A DNA stretch of 64,000 nt from Bog-756 sp963813525 (lineage in GTDB: Bacteria > Actinomycetota > Acidimicrobiia > Acidimicrobiales > RAAP-2), in the NCBI GenBank assembly GCA_963813525.1, contig CAWEZI010000005.1, positions 2,108,001 through 2,172,000 of the forward strand. Direction: 5' to 3'. Positions within the stretch are counted from its first letter, which is position 1, and each line of letters begins with the position of its first letter. Positions 54,734 to 63,622 of the stretch are shown here, piece after piece. Both the position numbers and the translations under genes were made by a program. Below the pieces are notes generated by a model, which was not told the origin of the DNA, did no database searches, and worked only from the letters and a program-made list of their open reading frames with translations.

Positions 54734-56329
54734 TCACGACGACCCCGGATAGCCCCCACCACCGTAACGTCGGTCGAGCTCCTCGTAGTCGACCGCCCAA
54801 CCCTTCCGGGGGAGGGCGTCGGTGAACTCGACGATGCTCGGTTTTTTGTACGAGGCGATATGGGCCCGGCAATGCTCGATGAGCTCGGCCTCGGACACGG
54901 TCGTTCCGGGCTCGAGCACGACGACGGCCAATACCCGCTGGGTCCATCGTCGGTCGGGCACGCCGATGATGGCCGCCTCCTTCACTGCCGGGTGCTGGAG
55001 CAGGCACCCTTCGACCTCGGCGGGGTAGATGTTCTCCGCCGCCGATTTTACGATGCGGGTGAGAGGAGCCACGAAGCTGAGGGAGCCGTCGAGGTGGCGA
55101 CGACCGAGGTCCCCGGTGTGCCACCAGCCACCCCGGAACCTCTCCGCGTTGAGCTCCGGCCGGTTGTGGTAGCCGTTGGTGACGATGGGCCCACGGGCCA
55201 CGATCTCGCCCGTCTCGCCCTCGACGACGTCGACCCCGTCAGGGTCGACGATCCGGACCTCGGCCAACGGGGAGGGACGTCCGCTGGTGCCCTCGGATCC
55301 CACGCCAAAGGCGTTGAAAGTCAACATGCCGGTCACTTCGGTCTGCCCGTAGCCGGCGGGATGGGTTCCCCATGGGCTGTCATCCACCCGGACCATGGCG
55401 TTCCAGGCCGGACTCCCCCCAAAGGTACGGAAACCAGACAGGTCGTAGCGCCCTTGGCCGTTGACCTTCATCACCTCCTCGGCGGTAGGACCCATGACGA
55501 AGCCGTAGTTGCAGCCCTCGGCCTCGATGACTCGGCACAGCTCCTCGGCGTCCACCCTGCGGGTGAGGACGTTGGTGCCGCCCATCTGGAAGGTGGCGAA
55601 GGTGGTCATGAGGGTGGCCATGTGGAACATGGGCCCGGAGTTCAAGTAGACGGATTCCTCTGTGATCCTCTGGACCATGGCCACCAGGATCGCTTGGGTG
55701 ATAATGGCCCGATGGGAGAGCAGCGCTCCGTTTGGCGTACCGCCGAAGGCGCCGGTATAGAGCTGGATGACAGGGTCGACCGGGGTGACCGTGGTCCGGT
55801 CATCATCGTGGTCTGACCAACCGGCCCCGGCCTCGAGGAAGGAGTCGTAGCTGTCGGCGGCCAGCGGGTCGTCGTGGACCAGCCAACGCGCCTTCCCCGT
55901 CCAGCGGGAGCGGGCTTCGGCCACGGTGTCACCAATCTCCTCGCGCTGCCACACGACCACGGTGGGCGCGGCGTCCTCGAGCACGAACACCATCTCCGCC
56001 GCGCTGAGCCGCCAGTTGGCGGGAACGACGACTGCGCCGATTTTGGCGCAGGCCAACCACGATTCCACCAGCCGGTGGCAGTTCTGGCCGAGCCAGACCA
56101 ACCGTCCCCCGTGGGTCATGCCCGCGCCGAGCAGCTGGCGGGCCAAACGGTCGGTGCGCTCGTCGAGCTCGGGGTAGGTGATGCTCGTCGTGCCACACAC
56201 CAGGGCCCGGGTTCGCGGCCGGCTGCGGCGATGCTCGGCCAGCACGTCGGGGAGCGTCAGAAAGGCGCCTGCCGCCGCGGCATCCGATGAGGGGGGGACC
56301 GGGTCCGCACCAGCGCCTGGGGGCGTCAC
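54734..56329 (-). CDS. AMP-binding ligase homologue with degenerate P-loop and no C-terminal catalytic Lys
   Basis: A 531-residue ANL-superfamily protein. The fold motifs are clear: GYGQTEVTG (A5) and GGWWHTGDLG (A7). The P-loop reads LYTGAFGGTPNGALLSH, with Asn where the conserved Lys should be. The C-terminal end reads LPRKGWAVDYEELDRRYGG, without the NxxGK Lys that drives adenylation. It may therefore catalyse only a half-reaction, act as a thioesterase/transferase, or bind acyl-AMP. GTG 56329 is 22 bp after the stop of the complete FadD; longer in-frame starts overlap that gene. The two may cooperate. Confidence 0.82.
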   Translation of the reverse strand: MTPPGAGADPVPPSSDAAAAGAFLTLPDVLAEHRRSRPRTRALVCGTTSITYPELDERTDRLARQLLGAGMTHGGRLVWLGQNCHRLVESWLACAKIGAVVVPANWRLSAAEMVFVLEDAAPTVVVWQREEIGDTVAEARSRWTGKARWLVHDDPLAADSYDSFLEAGAGWSDHDDDRTTVTPVDPVIQLYTGAFGGTPNGALLSHRAIITQAILVAMVQRITEESVYLNSGPMFHMATLMTTFATFQMGGTNVLTRRVDAEELCRVIEAEGCNYGFVMGPTAEEVMKVNGQGRYDLSGFRTFGGSPAWNAMVRVDDSPWGTHPAGYGQTEVTGMLTFNAFGVGSEGTSGRPSPLAEVRIVDPDGVDVVEGETGEIVARGPIVTNGYHNRPELNAERFRGGWWHTGDLGRRHLDGSLSFVAPLTRIVKSAAENIYPAEVEGCLLQHPAVKEAAIIGVPDRRWTQRVLAVVVLEPGTTVSEAELIEHCRAHIASYKKPSIVEFTDALPRKGWAVDYEELDRRYGGGGYPGSS

Positions 56330-56351
56330 GGACTCACCGGCCTCACCGGGC

Positions 56352-57914
56352 TCACCGGGCTTCCGGCGGGGCGGGGACCTCCTCCAGGCGGGCCCGGAGT
56401 TTGTCCTTGACCACTTTGCCGGTGGCGTTGCGGGGGAGAGCTTCAACGAAGTACCACTGACGGGGCACCTTGTACTGGGCCAGTTCTTCGAGGGTGTGGG
56501 CTCGAAGGTCGTCGCCGGTGGCCTGCTGGCCGGGTCGGAGCACGACGAAGGCGACCACGTCCTCCCCGAGGACCGGATGCGGCACGCCGATGACAGCCAC
56601 CTCGTGCACAGACGGATGCGACTCGATGGCGTGCTCGACGTCGGTGGGATGGATGTTGTTGCCCCCCCGGATGATGACGTCCTTGCTCCTACCCACGATG
56701 TAGAGATACCCGTCGGCGTCCAGTTTTCCGAGGTCGCCGGTGATGAGCCAGCCGTCCACCCAGGTTCGGGCCGTGGCCTCCGGATCGCCGTAGTACTCGC
56801 GGGATCGGCCGGGTATGCGCATGCGAACCTCGCCTACTTCGCCGGCCGGCCTGTCGTCCCCGTTTTCGTCGACGCAGTGGATCTCCGCCGGGGGAGCGGG
56901 CTTGCCGACCGATCCGGGACGCTTGACGGCCTCGCCGGGCGGCATGATGCAGTAGACGGAACCGGCCTCGGTCATGCCGTAGTTGTTGGACACCAGGGCG
57001 GTGGGCATGCGCTCTTGCAGCCGCTCCAGGACGAAAGGGGCCAGTGGGGCGCTACCCACCGAGCAGATGGTCACGGAGCTCAGGTCTGCCTTGTCGAAGC
57101 GGGGGTTCTCGAGCAGCAGGGTGGCCATCGCCGGAACCAGGAAGACGGCCGATGGCCTCTCCGATTCGACGGTGTCGAACCATTGGTCTGCGCCGAACCG
57201 CGGTTGGAAGATGACCCGCATGCCGAGCTTCATGGGCGTGTACACAAAGGAGATGCCGGCAAAGGTGTAGGGCGGACTGGCGTGCATCCACCCTTGTCCG
57301 CTCCACGTCGGCTTGCTGAAGGGGACCAGCGAGGAGTTTTCGTGGCGGACGGCAACGCCCTTGGGATGGCCCGTGGTCCCCGACGTGTAGAGGATGTCGG
57401 CCAGATCCTCGGGCTGCCGAGGAACCTGGAGGTAGGACGCATCAGGGTCGAGCGCCTTCGACCAGGCGATGACGCCGGGTGGGTCGTCCACCTCGACGGC
57501 GTCCACACCCTTGGCCCCCGAAGCTGGCGGCGCGGCGATCACCAGACCGGGGCGCCCGTCGTGGTAGCGGTCGACCAACGACATCTCCGTCACGGTGGCC
57601 GCCGCACCCGAGTGGTCGATCATCCGCGCCACTTCGGGCCGGGTCAGTTGCGGATTGAAGGGAACGGCCACCGCTCCCGCCCGGTGAACGGCGGCGTAGG
57701 TCACCACCCAGCGCAGAGCGTTGGTCGGGTCGAGGTGGATGGCCACACGGTCACCGGGGGCGAGTCCGGAGGCCAGAAACCCCCGAGCAAGCCGGCTGGC
57801 CTGGGCATCCCACTCGTCGAAGGTGAGCGACCCGACACCCACCACCTGATAGGCAACCTGGTCGCCGAATGCGAGGGCCACCGCGTGCAACTGTTCTGGG
57901 AGTAGCTGTGACAC
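56352..57914 (-). CDS. Acyl-CoA synthetase (FadD-type)
   Basis: A 520-residue, fully equipped ANL ligase: LYTSGTTGHPKGVAVRH (P-loop), NNYGMTEAGSV (A5), IVGRSKDVIIRGGNNIHPTD (hinge) and LPRNATGKVVKDKLR (catalytic Lys). GTG 57914 has AGGAGA ahead. It follows the SDR by 26 bp and precedes the degenerate ligase by 22 bp. It activates an acid in the cytoplasm; specificity unknown. Confidence 0.91.
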   Translation of the reverse strand: MSQLLPEQLHAVALAFGDQVAYQVVGVGSLTFDEWDAQASRLARGFLASGLAPGDRVAIHLDPTNALRWVVTYAAVHRAGAVAVPFNPQLTRPEVARMIDHSGAAATVTEMSLVDRYHDGRPGLVIAAPPASGAKGVDAVEVDDPPGVIAWSKALDPDASYLQVPRQPEDLADILYTSGTTGHPKGVAVRHENSSLVPFSKPTWSGQGWMHASPPYTFAGISFVYTPMKLGMRVIFQPRFGADQWFDTVESERPSAVFLVPAMATLLLENPRFDKADLSSVTICSVGSAPLAPFVLERLQERMPTALVSNNYGMTEAGSVYCIMPPGEAVKRPGSVGKPAPPAEIHCVDENGDDRPAGEVGEVRMRIPGRSREYYGDPEATARTWVDGWLITGDLGKLDADGYLYIVGRSKDVIIRGGNNIHPTDVEHAIESHPSVHEVAVIGVPHPVLGEDVVAFVVLRPGQQATGDDLRAHTLEELAQYKVPRQWYFVEALPRNATGKVVKDKLRARLEEVPAPPEAR

Positions 57915-57940
57915 TGCGGTCTCCTACCCCGACGGTCCGG

Positions 57941-58831
<891 letters not shown>

Positions 58832-58837
58832 CGGGCC

Positions 58838-58843
58838 ACTCTA
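58838..58843 (-). promoter_or_regulatory. TAGAGT -10 box 6 nt before the SDR start (leaderless)
   Basis: On the minus strand TAGAGT ends 6 nt before ATG 58831, with no Shine-Dalgarno. It would drive the five-gene run SDR to VOC. Confidence 0.4.
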
Positions 58844-58916
58844 TGCGAACCGCGACCAATGGTGAGAAGGCGGACTTTGTGATGCGGCTGACTCTCACCG
58901 GCGTTCTCCCGCCCCC

Positions 58917-59052
58917 GGGATGCCGGCTGTAGCATCCCGTTGTTCGCCGGGCAGGTGCCCGGTCTTTTGTCCGGGAGGTCGCGTGCGTATTGGTCTGTCG
59001 GCAGAGAGCGCCGCTGTGGCGGTGGGCCGGAGTGCCTCCGGCGTGATGTGCC
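58917..59052 (+). other. Hairpin-rich leader upstream of the RidA gene, with a terminator-like stem
   Basis: Within 136 bp there are three perfect stems. GGGATGC/GCATCCC has an 8-nt loop (58917-58938). CCGGGC/GCCCGG has an AGGT tetraloop (58947-58962) and is followed directly by TCTTTTGT. GCCGGAG/CTCCGGC has a 3-nt loop (59036-59052). The second looks like an intrinsic terminator, yet no plus-strand gene precedes it. An attenuator, riboswitch-like leader or small RNA are all possible. I do not recognise a known riboswitch class. Confidence 0.4.
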
Positions 59053-59086
59053 GAGCGGCCGAGATGGCGGACCGCCGGGGTGAGAG

Positions 59087-59575
59087 ATGACAGGCGACCC
59101 GGTTAATCCGGGTGGAAGGGTGCGTGCGCGCATCGAGGAGCTCGGCCTCCGCCTCCACGGTCCACACCCGCCACATGATCCCCTCGACTCGGTTGTCGTC
59201 CATGACGGGGTCGCCCGGACGTCGGGGCAGCTCCCGAGGATCGACGGCCAGGTGACGTGCGTCGGAACCCTGGGCCAGACCGTGACCGTGGAGGAAGGTG
59301 CCGCCGCCGCAGCCGTCTGCGCACTCAATGCGCTGGCCGTCTTGGAAGCGGAGCTCGGTACTCTCGACCGTGTGACCCGGGTGCTCTCGGTGACCGGTTA
59401 TGTGGCATCGGCCCCTGATTTTCACCGACAGCCTGATGTCGTCGACGGTGCCAGCGCGGTACTCTTCGACATCTTCGGCCCCGCAGGACGCCACACCCGG
59501 TCGGCCATCGGCGTGGCTGCACTGCCGCGAGGGGGAGCCGTGGAGATCGAGGTGACGGCAGCGATCCAGGCGTAA
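59087..59575 (+). CDS. RidA/YjgF-family protein
   Basis: A 162-residue member of the RidA (YjgF/YER057c/UK114) family in its longer YjgH-like form. SGQLPRIDGQVTCVG is the typical middle. The end TRSAIGVAALPRGGAVEIEVTAAI carries the usual RSAVGV.LP.. VEIE motif, in which canonical RidA has a catalytic Arg before the x-Ala-x region. Canonical RidA hydrolyses reactive enamines/imines to ketones and ammonia; long forms often serve catabolic pathways. It precedes the RraA-like gene by 127 bp. Confidence 0.87.
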   Translation: MTGDPVNPGGRVRARIEELGLRLHGPHPPHDPLDSVVVHDGVARTSGQLPRIDGQVTCVGTLGQTVTVEEGAAAAAVCALNALAVLEAELGTLDRVTRVLSVTGYVASAPDFHRQPDVVDGASAVLFDIFGPAGRHTRSAIGVAALPRGGAVEIEVTAAIQA

Positions 59576-59621
59576 GTGACGACGACCGTCCGACTGGCGG
59601 TGCCTGCCCTGCCGGTGCCTA

Positions 59622-59678
59622 ACCGGTCAAGTGTCGGACCGGTCAAATGCCTAACCGGTCAAGCGTCGGACCGGTCAA
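59622..59678. promoter_or_regulatory. Four ACCGGTCAA sites at an exact 16-bp spacing
   Basis: ACCGGTCAA occurs at 59622, 59638, 59654 and 59670. Spacer bases alternate (GTGTCGG, ATGCCTA, GCGTCGG), so the array also reads as two 32-bp direct repeats (59616-59647 and 59648-59679). The core ACCGGT is palindromic. It ends 24 bp before the RraA-like start. It could be an operator array for a multimeric regulator, or just a tandem repeat as elsewhere in the window. Confidence 0.55.
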
Positions 59679-59702
59679 GTCAACGAGAACCGAGGAGAGA
59701 CA

Positions 59703-60338
59703 GTGGACGAGACGGAGATCAAATCGGCCCTCACCGCACTGGGTGCGGCGACCCTTGGCGAGTCGGGAGCCCGAGGGATGCCGTCGCGGATCCGGCCCGT
59801 CTGGTCCGGGGCAGTCCTGGCCGCTCCGGCCTTCCCGGTTTCGTGCACCCCCGGAGACAACCTGGCCATCCACGTGGCTGTGGCCCGGGCTCCGGAAGGA
59901 TCGGCTCTCGTGGTTGATGTGGGAGATGTGGCGGCCCGTGGCTATTGGGGCGAGGTGCTCACCACAGGGGCACAGGCCCGAGGTCTGTCCGGACTGGTCA
60001 TCGACGGCGGCGTCCGCGACGTAGCCGCTCTCGAAAGGCTCGGATTCCCTGTCTTTTCGGCGACGGTATCCCTTCCGGGAGCGACCAAGGAATCCAGGGG
60101 AACAGCTGGACTTCCGGCCACGGTGGCCGGGGTTCCGGTAGCGGCCGGCGACTGGGTCGTGGGCGATGTCGACGGCGTCGTGGTGGTGTCGGCCGACAAG
60201 ATCAACGAGGTCATCTCGGCCGGGCAGAAGCGGGAGGCGGCCGAGGCCGGTTACTTCGAGGCCTTGCGCCAGGGTTCGACGACGCTGGAGCTCTTGCATC
60301 TGGACGACGCCATCATCCGCGGCGACACGACCTCCTGA
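59703..60338 (+). CDS. RraA-like / HMG-aldolase-fold protein
   Basis: A 211-residue protein of the RraA family (formerly annotated as demethylmenaquinone methyltransferase). The family includes class II pyruvate aldolases acting on 4-hydroxy-4-methyl-2-oxoglutarate and 4-carboxy-4-hydroxy-2-oxoadipate. GLVIDGGVRDVAAL has the substrate Arg-Asp pair of aldolases, though the acidic residue often found shortly after it is not obvious. GTPGD-like CTPGDNLAIHVAV is the N-terminal loop. GTG 59703 has GAGGAGAG ahead. An aldolase role in the neighbouring catabolic group is inference. Confidence 0.8.
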   Translation: MDETEIKSALTALGAATLGESGARGMPSRIRPVWSGAVLAAPAFPVSCTPGDNLAIHVAVARAPEGSALVVDVGDVAARGYWGEVLTTGAQARGLSGLVIDGGVRDVAALERLGFPVFSATVSLPGATKESRGTAGLPATVAGVPVAAGDWVVGDVDGVVVVSADKINEVISAGQKREAAEAGYFEALRQGSTTLELLHLDDAIIRGDTTS

Positions 60339-60407
60339 GCGCATTGCGTCCGTTCACCACGGACCACTTCGAGCGAAGGGTCCCCACTCACACTGAGACA
60401 GGTATCT

Positions 60408-60424
60408 CCGACCGCCGGGGTCGG
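60408..60424. terminator. GC-rich hairpin between convergent RraA-like and cupin genes
   Basis: CCGACC/GGTCGG with a 5-nt loop lies between the two convergent stops. No U-tract follows on either strand, so it would be at best a bidirectional or factor-assisted terminator. Confidence 0.3.
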
Positions 60425-60435
60425 CGGCCCGGCGT

Positions 60436-60825
60436 TCAGTGGGTGGTGTAGTTGATGGGTCCGGAACCCTTGACCCCAATGGCGAAGCAGAAGCAGTGGA
60501 TGGACGCATTGTCACTGATAGGCCGGAGACTGTGCACCTCATCGGGCGGAATGTGAACGAGATCGCCTTGGCCGATCTGCCGATCCTCGCCTGAAATAGT
60601 CATGATTCCTCGCCCGCGCAGAACGTAATAGAACTCGTGGGTGGGATGGGAGTGGGGATCGACATATCCGCCTCCCTCGACGACGAACTCGTTGACCAGC
60701 TCGAGGAATCCACCGTCGGTCTGCTCCTTGAGCTCCCGCGACTTCACCATCCACCACACAGGCACCGTCCCGTTGTGCTCGACGACGGGAGCGACGTCCT
60801 CGATGTTGCGCACGTCCATCACCAT
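60436..60825 (-). CDS. Cupin-domain protein
   Basis: A 129-residue single-cupin protein. VDPHSHPTHEFYYVLRG is cupin motif 1, with two His and a Glu for the metal. IGQGDLVHIPPDEVHSL is the turn and motif 2 with the last His. ATG 60825 has GAGGAGG about 6 nt ahead. The same frame is open further upstream through an 18-bp repeat and an ATG at 60939, but that extension is a GSTDGQ repeat and is not needed for the fold. It could be a small dioxygenase, isomerase or sugar/ureidoglycine-type aminohydrolase. Confidence 0.8.
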   Translation of the reverse strand: MVMDVRNIEDVAPVVEHNGTVPVWWMVKSRELKEQTDGGFLELVNEFVVEGGGYVDPHSHPTHEFYYVLRGRGIMTISGEDRQIGQGDLVHIPPDEVHSLRPISDNASIHCFCFAIGVKGSGPINYTTH

Positions 60826-60843
60826 GTGGCCTCCTCTGTCCTT

Positions 60844-60933
60844 GGTGCTGCCCTGTCCGTTGGTGCTGCCCTGTCCGTCGGTGCTGCCCTGTCCGTCGGT
60901 GCTGCCCTGTCCGTCGGTGCTGCCCTGTCCGTC
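60844..60933. repeat. 18-bp tandem repeat, five copies, upstream of the cupin gene
   Basis: Five nearly identical copies of GGTGCTGCCCTGTCCGTC at an exact 18-bp pitch. On the minus strand the frame of the cupin gene is open through them and would read GSTDGQ hexapeptides. It sits in the 200-bp divergent gap between the cupin and the AllA-like gene. Confidence 0.88.
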
Positions 60934-61027
60934 GGTCATGTCCCGAACTGCTCGGACGACTATCCGAGGTCGGCCTACCCGATGTTAGGTTGAATCGTCA
61001 CATTAGATCCTCACGGGAGCGCACGAC

Positions 61028-61531
61028 ATGGCCGAAACCGCCCGTCAGATCAAGCCGGTTGCCTTGAGTGCTGAGGCCTGGGCACCGTTCGGATGGTTGC
61101 CGGTGGCGGACACCGACCCGCGCGATGGCCAAGCTCGACTCGACTTCGCCTGGCACGACGTCCACGCCAATCTGATCGGGCACCGTCGCGACGAGGTGCC
61201 GGCGGTGCCGGGCGGGCTCCTCTGTCAGACGCTCTTCCGTCACGTCACCCACACCCAGGTGGTCATGCCGCTGGACGTGGCCGCCGTCGTCGTGGTGGCT
61301 CCACCGGATATCGACATGACGGTGCCGGGGGACGTCGACCAGGTGAATGCCTTCACCCTTCCGATCCTGGCGCCCATCGTCCTGCATCGGGGCACCTGGC
61401 ACTGGGGCCCCTATCCGATCGGGGCCGAATCGGTGGAGCTCTTCAATGTCCAGGGACTTCGCTATCGGGAGGACAACGTCAGCGTCGATCTCGAGGCACT
61501 CGGCGCTCCCCTCGCCATCCTGATGGACTGA
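61028..61531 (+). CDS. Ureidoglycolate lyase (AllA-like) family protein
   Basis: A 167-residue protein of the ureidoglycolate lyase fold. LFRHVTHTQVVMPL and VLHRGTWHWGPYPI are characteristic strands of AllA, the second with the active-site His region. AllA releases urea from ureidoglycolate in purine/allantoin breakdown. No other allantoin gene is near, so a related lyase or isomerase role on another hydroxy-acid is equally possible. ATG 61028 has GGGAG ahead; TTGAAT and TTAGAT further upstream may be promoter boxes. Confidence 0.8.
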   Translation: MAETARQIKPVALSAEAWAPFGWLPVADTDPRDGQARLDFAWHDVHANLIGHRRDEVPAVPGGLLCQTLFRHVTHTQVVMPLDVAAVVVVAPPDIDMTVPGDVDQVNAFTLPILAPIVLHRGTWHWGPYPIGAESVELFNVQGLRYREDNVSVDLEALGAPLAILMD

Positions 61532-61669
61532 TCCTGCCTCGCCGGGGAGCGGCCTCGGGGGTCATTGGCGCGGCGTACGCGGCCCTCCTAGCCTCATCCG
61601 GATGCGTCCCGCCTCCGACAACAGCCGGCCATCGGCCGGGTGGGCGCCTGATCTCCGGTCTTCGACGCC

Positions 61670-63343
61670 GTGACGGAGGTGGGTGCGTCGCTGAGCGACG
61701 CCGTCGAACGCCACGTTCGTTCCGGCGATGCCGTCCACGTCATGTTGGGCCACAGTCGATGGACGGCAGCGGCCCGGGAGATGGCAAGGCAGCACTGGGG
61801 GGAAGAGGCTGGGTTCACCCTGATCATGACCAGCCTCGGCGCCTTGGGCGCCCTCTTCTTCCGGGGGGGCATGTTGGCCAAGGTCATCACCGCCTACTCG
61901 GGCAACAGCTTCCCGTCGTATGCGCCCAATCCCATCTTCAAGGCGGCCTACGAATCAGGGGAGGTGGGGCTCGAGCACTGGTCCATCCTGACCATGGCCC
62001 AACGTCTGGAGGCGGCCGCCCGGGGTCTCCCGGCCGTGGTGACCGGCTCCATCGCCGGATCGGACCTAGCCGCCAACTCGAGTTTCGCCACCGTCGATTC
62101 CCCCTTCGGCCCGGTGGGCCTCCTGGCCCCGCTGGTACCGGACGTGGCCCTGTGCCACGCCGCTGTGTCCGACGGCCGCGGCAACCTGGCCATCAGTGAG
62201 CCGATGCTCGAAGGGGTGTGGGGGGCCTGGGCGGCCCGCCGCGGTGTGGTGGCCACCGTGGAGCGGATCGTGGATGACCTGGACGGGCTCGGTCACCGCG
62301 TCCGCATTCCTGCCCATCGGGTCCTGGCCGTGGTCGAGGCCCCGTTTGGGGCGCATCCGGGCGGCTGCTACGCGCCCGGCCTCCCGGTCGACTCGTACGG
62401 CGAGGACATTCCCTTCTGGATCGCCGCTGCCGCCGCTGCCCGGGGTGATTTCGACGACTGGGCCCGTCAGAACCTCCTCGATCCGCCCGACCACGCCGCC
62501 TATCTGCAGAGGATCGGTGGCAACCGTCTCGACGAGTTGCGCCGGCTCTCGGATCCCGAGTCGTGGCGCCGGGATGCGGAGGCCAACCCCATTCCCGAGG
62601 ACGAACCGGTCAGCGACTGGGAGGTGGCCGCTGCCCTGGGAGCCCGCGAGGTGGTGTCGATGATCACCGAACATGGCGCTGACGGCGTTTTGGCCGGCGC
62701 CGGTGTGGCCAATCTGGCCGCCTGGGTGGCGGTGGGCCGGGCCCGGGCCGCGGGCCGGACAGTGTGTCTGACTGCCGAGCTGGGCCTGTGGGACTACACC
62801 CCGACGCCGGCCGATCCCTACATCTTCAACCACCGGGTGTTTCCGGGAACGTCCTTGCTGGCGGACGCTTCAACCGTCCTCGGCATGGTGGTCGGCGGTC
62901 CCGGGACCACGACCATTGGATGCCTGGGTGCAGCCGAGGTCGACCAGCGGGGGAACATCAACTCGACCCGGTTGGGTGACGGCCGCTTCCTGGTCGGCTC
63001 GGGCGGTGCCAACGACGTGGCCAGCCGAGCAGCGGCCTGCGTCGTCATCACCTTGGGACGGCCGGCGAGGCTACCGGAGACGGTGGCCTTCATTACCGCA
63101 CCGGGGGAGAGGGTGACCCGGGTGGTCACCGATCGCGGCATCCTGAGCAAACTCGACGGTCGGATGCGGGTTACCGCTGTTCCGGCCGGCGAAGGTCCGT
63201 TCGACGAGCGGGTCCGAGCCATGGTGGCCTCGTGCGGATGGGAGCCCGACGTGGCACGAGAGGTGGTCGAGCTCGATCCGGTGACCCCCGCCGAGGCCCG
63301 GGAACTGAGGGAATTCGACCGCCGGCGACAGTTCCTCCGGTGA
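61670..63343 (+). CDS. Fused alpha-beta class I CoA-transferase (glutaconate CoA-transferase / IpdAB-like)
   Basis: A 557-residue protein carrying both subunits of a class I CoA-transferase in one chain. Residues about 1-290 are the A-like half (GDAVHVMLGHSRWTAAA, SLGALGALFFRGG, VDSPFGPVGLLAP). Residues about 325-557 are the B-like half (EVVSMITEHGADGVLAGAG, VCLTAELGLWDYTPT, VGSGGANDVASRA). The Glu in TAELG is the candidate acyl-accepting residue. Usually the halves are separate genes. The GTG start is chosen because the frame before it lacks similarity. It would activate or ring-open an acid from the same catabolic group. Confidence 0.84.
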   Translation: MTEVGASLSDAVERHVRSGDAVHVMLGHSRWTAAAREMARQHWGEEAGFTLIMTSLGALGALFFRGGMLAKVITAYSGNSFPSYAPNPIFKAAYESGEVGLEHWSILTMAQRLEAAARGLPAVVTGSIAGSDLAANSSFATVDSPFGPVGLLAPLVPDVALCHAAVSDGRGNLAISEPMLEGVWGAWAARRGVVATVERIVDDLDGLGHRVRIPAHRVLAVVEAPFGAHPGGCYAPGLPVDSYGEDIPFWIAAAAAARGDFDDWARQNLLDPPDHAAYLQRIGGNRLDELRRLSDPESWRRDAEANPIPEDEPVSDWEVAAALGAREVVSMITEHGADGVLAGAGVANLAAWVAVGRARAAGRTVCLTAELGLWDYTPTPADPYIFNHRVFPGTSLLADASTVLGMVVGGPGTTTIGCLGAAEVDQRGNINSTRLGDGRFLVGSGGANDVASRAAACVVITLGRPARLPETVAFITAPGERVTRVVTDRGILSKLDGRMRVTAVPAGEGPFDERVRAMVASCGWEPDVAREVVELDPVTPAEARELREFDRRRQFLR

Positions 63344-63497
63344 GCCCGGCCGAGCGACCGGGTATTCCTGCGGTGAGCACGGCCAAGCGGCCTGGCCGTC
63401 CTGCGGATCCCGTCTCGGTCGATGATGCCTACCCAGGAGGCGGGTCGTGGGTCGTCGGAATTATGCGACAGTCCTGCTCGGGCTATGTCAGCTACGG

Positions 63498-63527
63498 TTG
63501 ACATCGATAACATTCGTGTCATAGAAA
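63498..63527 (+). promoter_or_regulatory. Sigma70-like promoter overlapping an inverted repeat, upstream of the binding-protein gene
   Basis: TTGACA (63498-63503), an 18-bp spacer and TAGAAA (63522-63527) form a plausible -35/-10 pair. The spacer and flanks include TGACA/TGTCA arms separated by 13 bp (63499-63521), a potential operator overlapping the promoter. The region is the least GC-rich in the window. It gives a leader of about 90 nt to the start at 63,623. Confidence 0.45.
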
Positions 63528-63622
63528 CAAGCGAACGTTTGGCGGGGTCATCCACCTCGGTGGTTGCCGGCTCAACGAGTCCGTACACATGCTCCGGGTA
63601 TAGATTCCGGATTGGAGAAAGA

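Noticed and set aside
60826..60939. N-terminal extension of the cupin to an ATG at 60939
   Set aside because: It would add only a GSTDGQ repeat; the internal ATG at 60825 has a strong GAGGAGG site and matches the cupin length.
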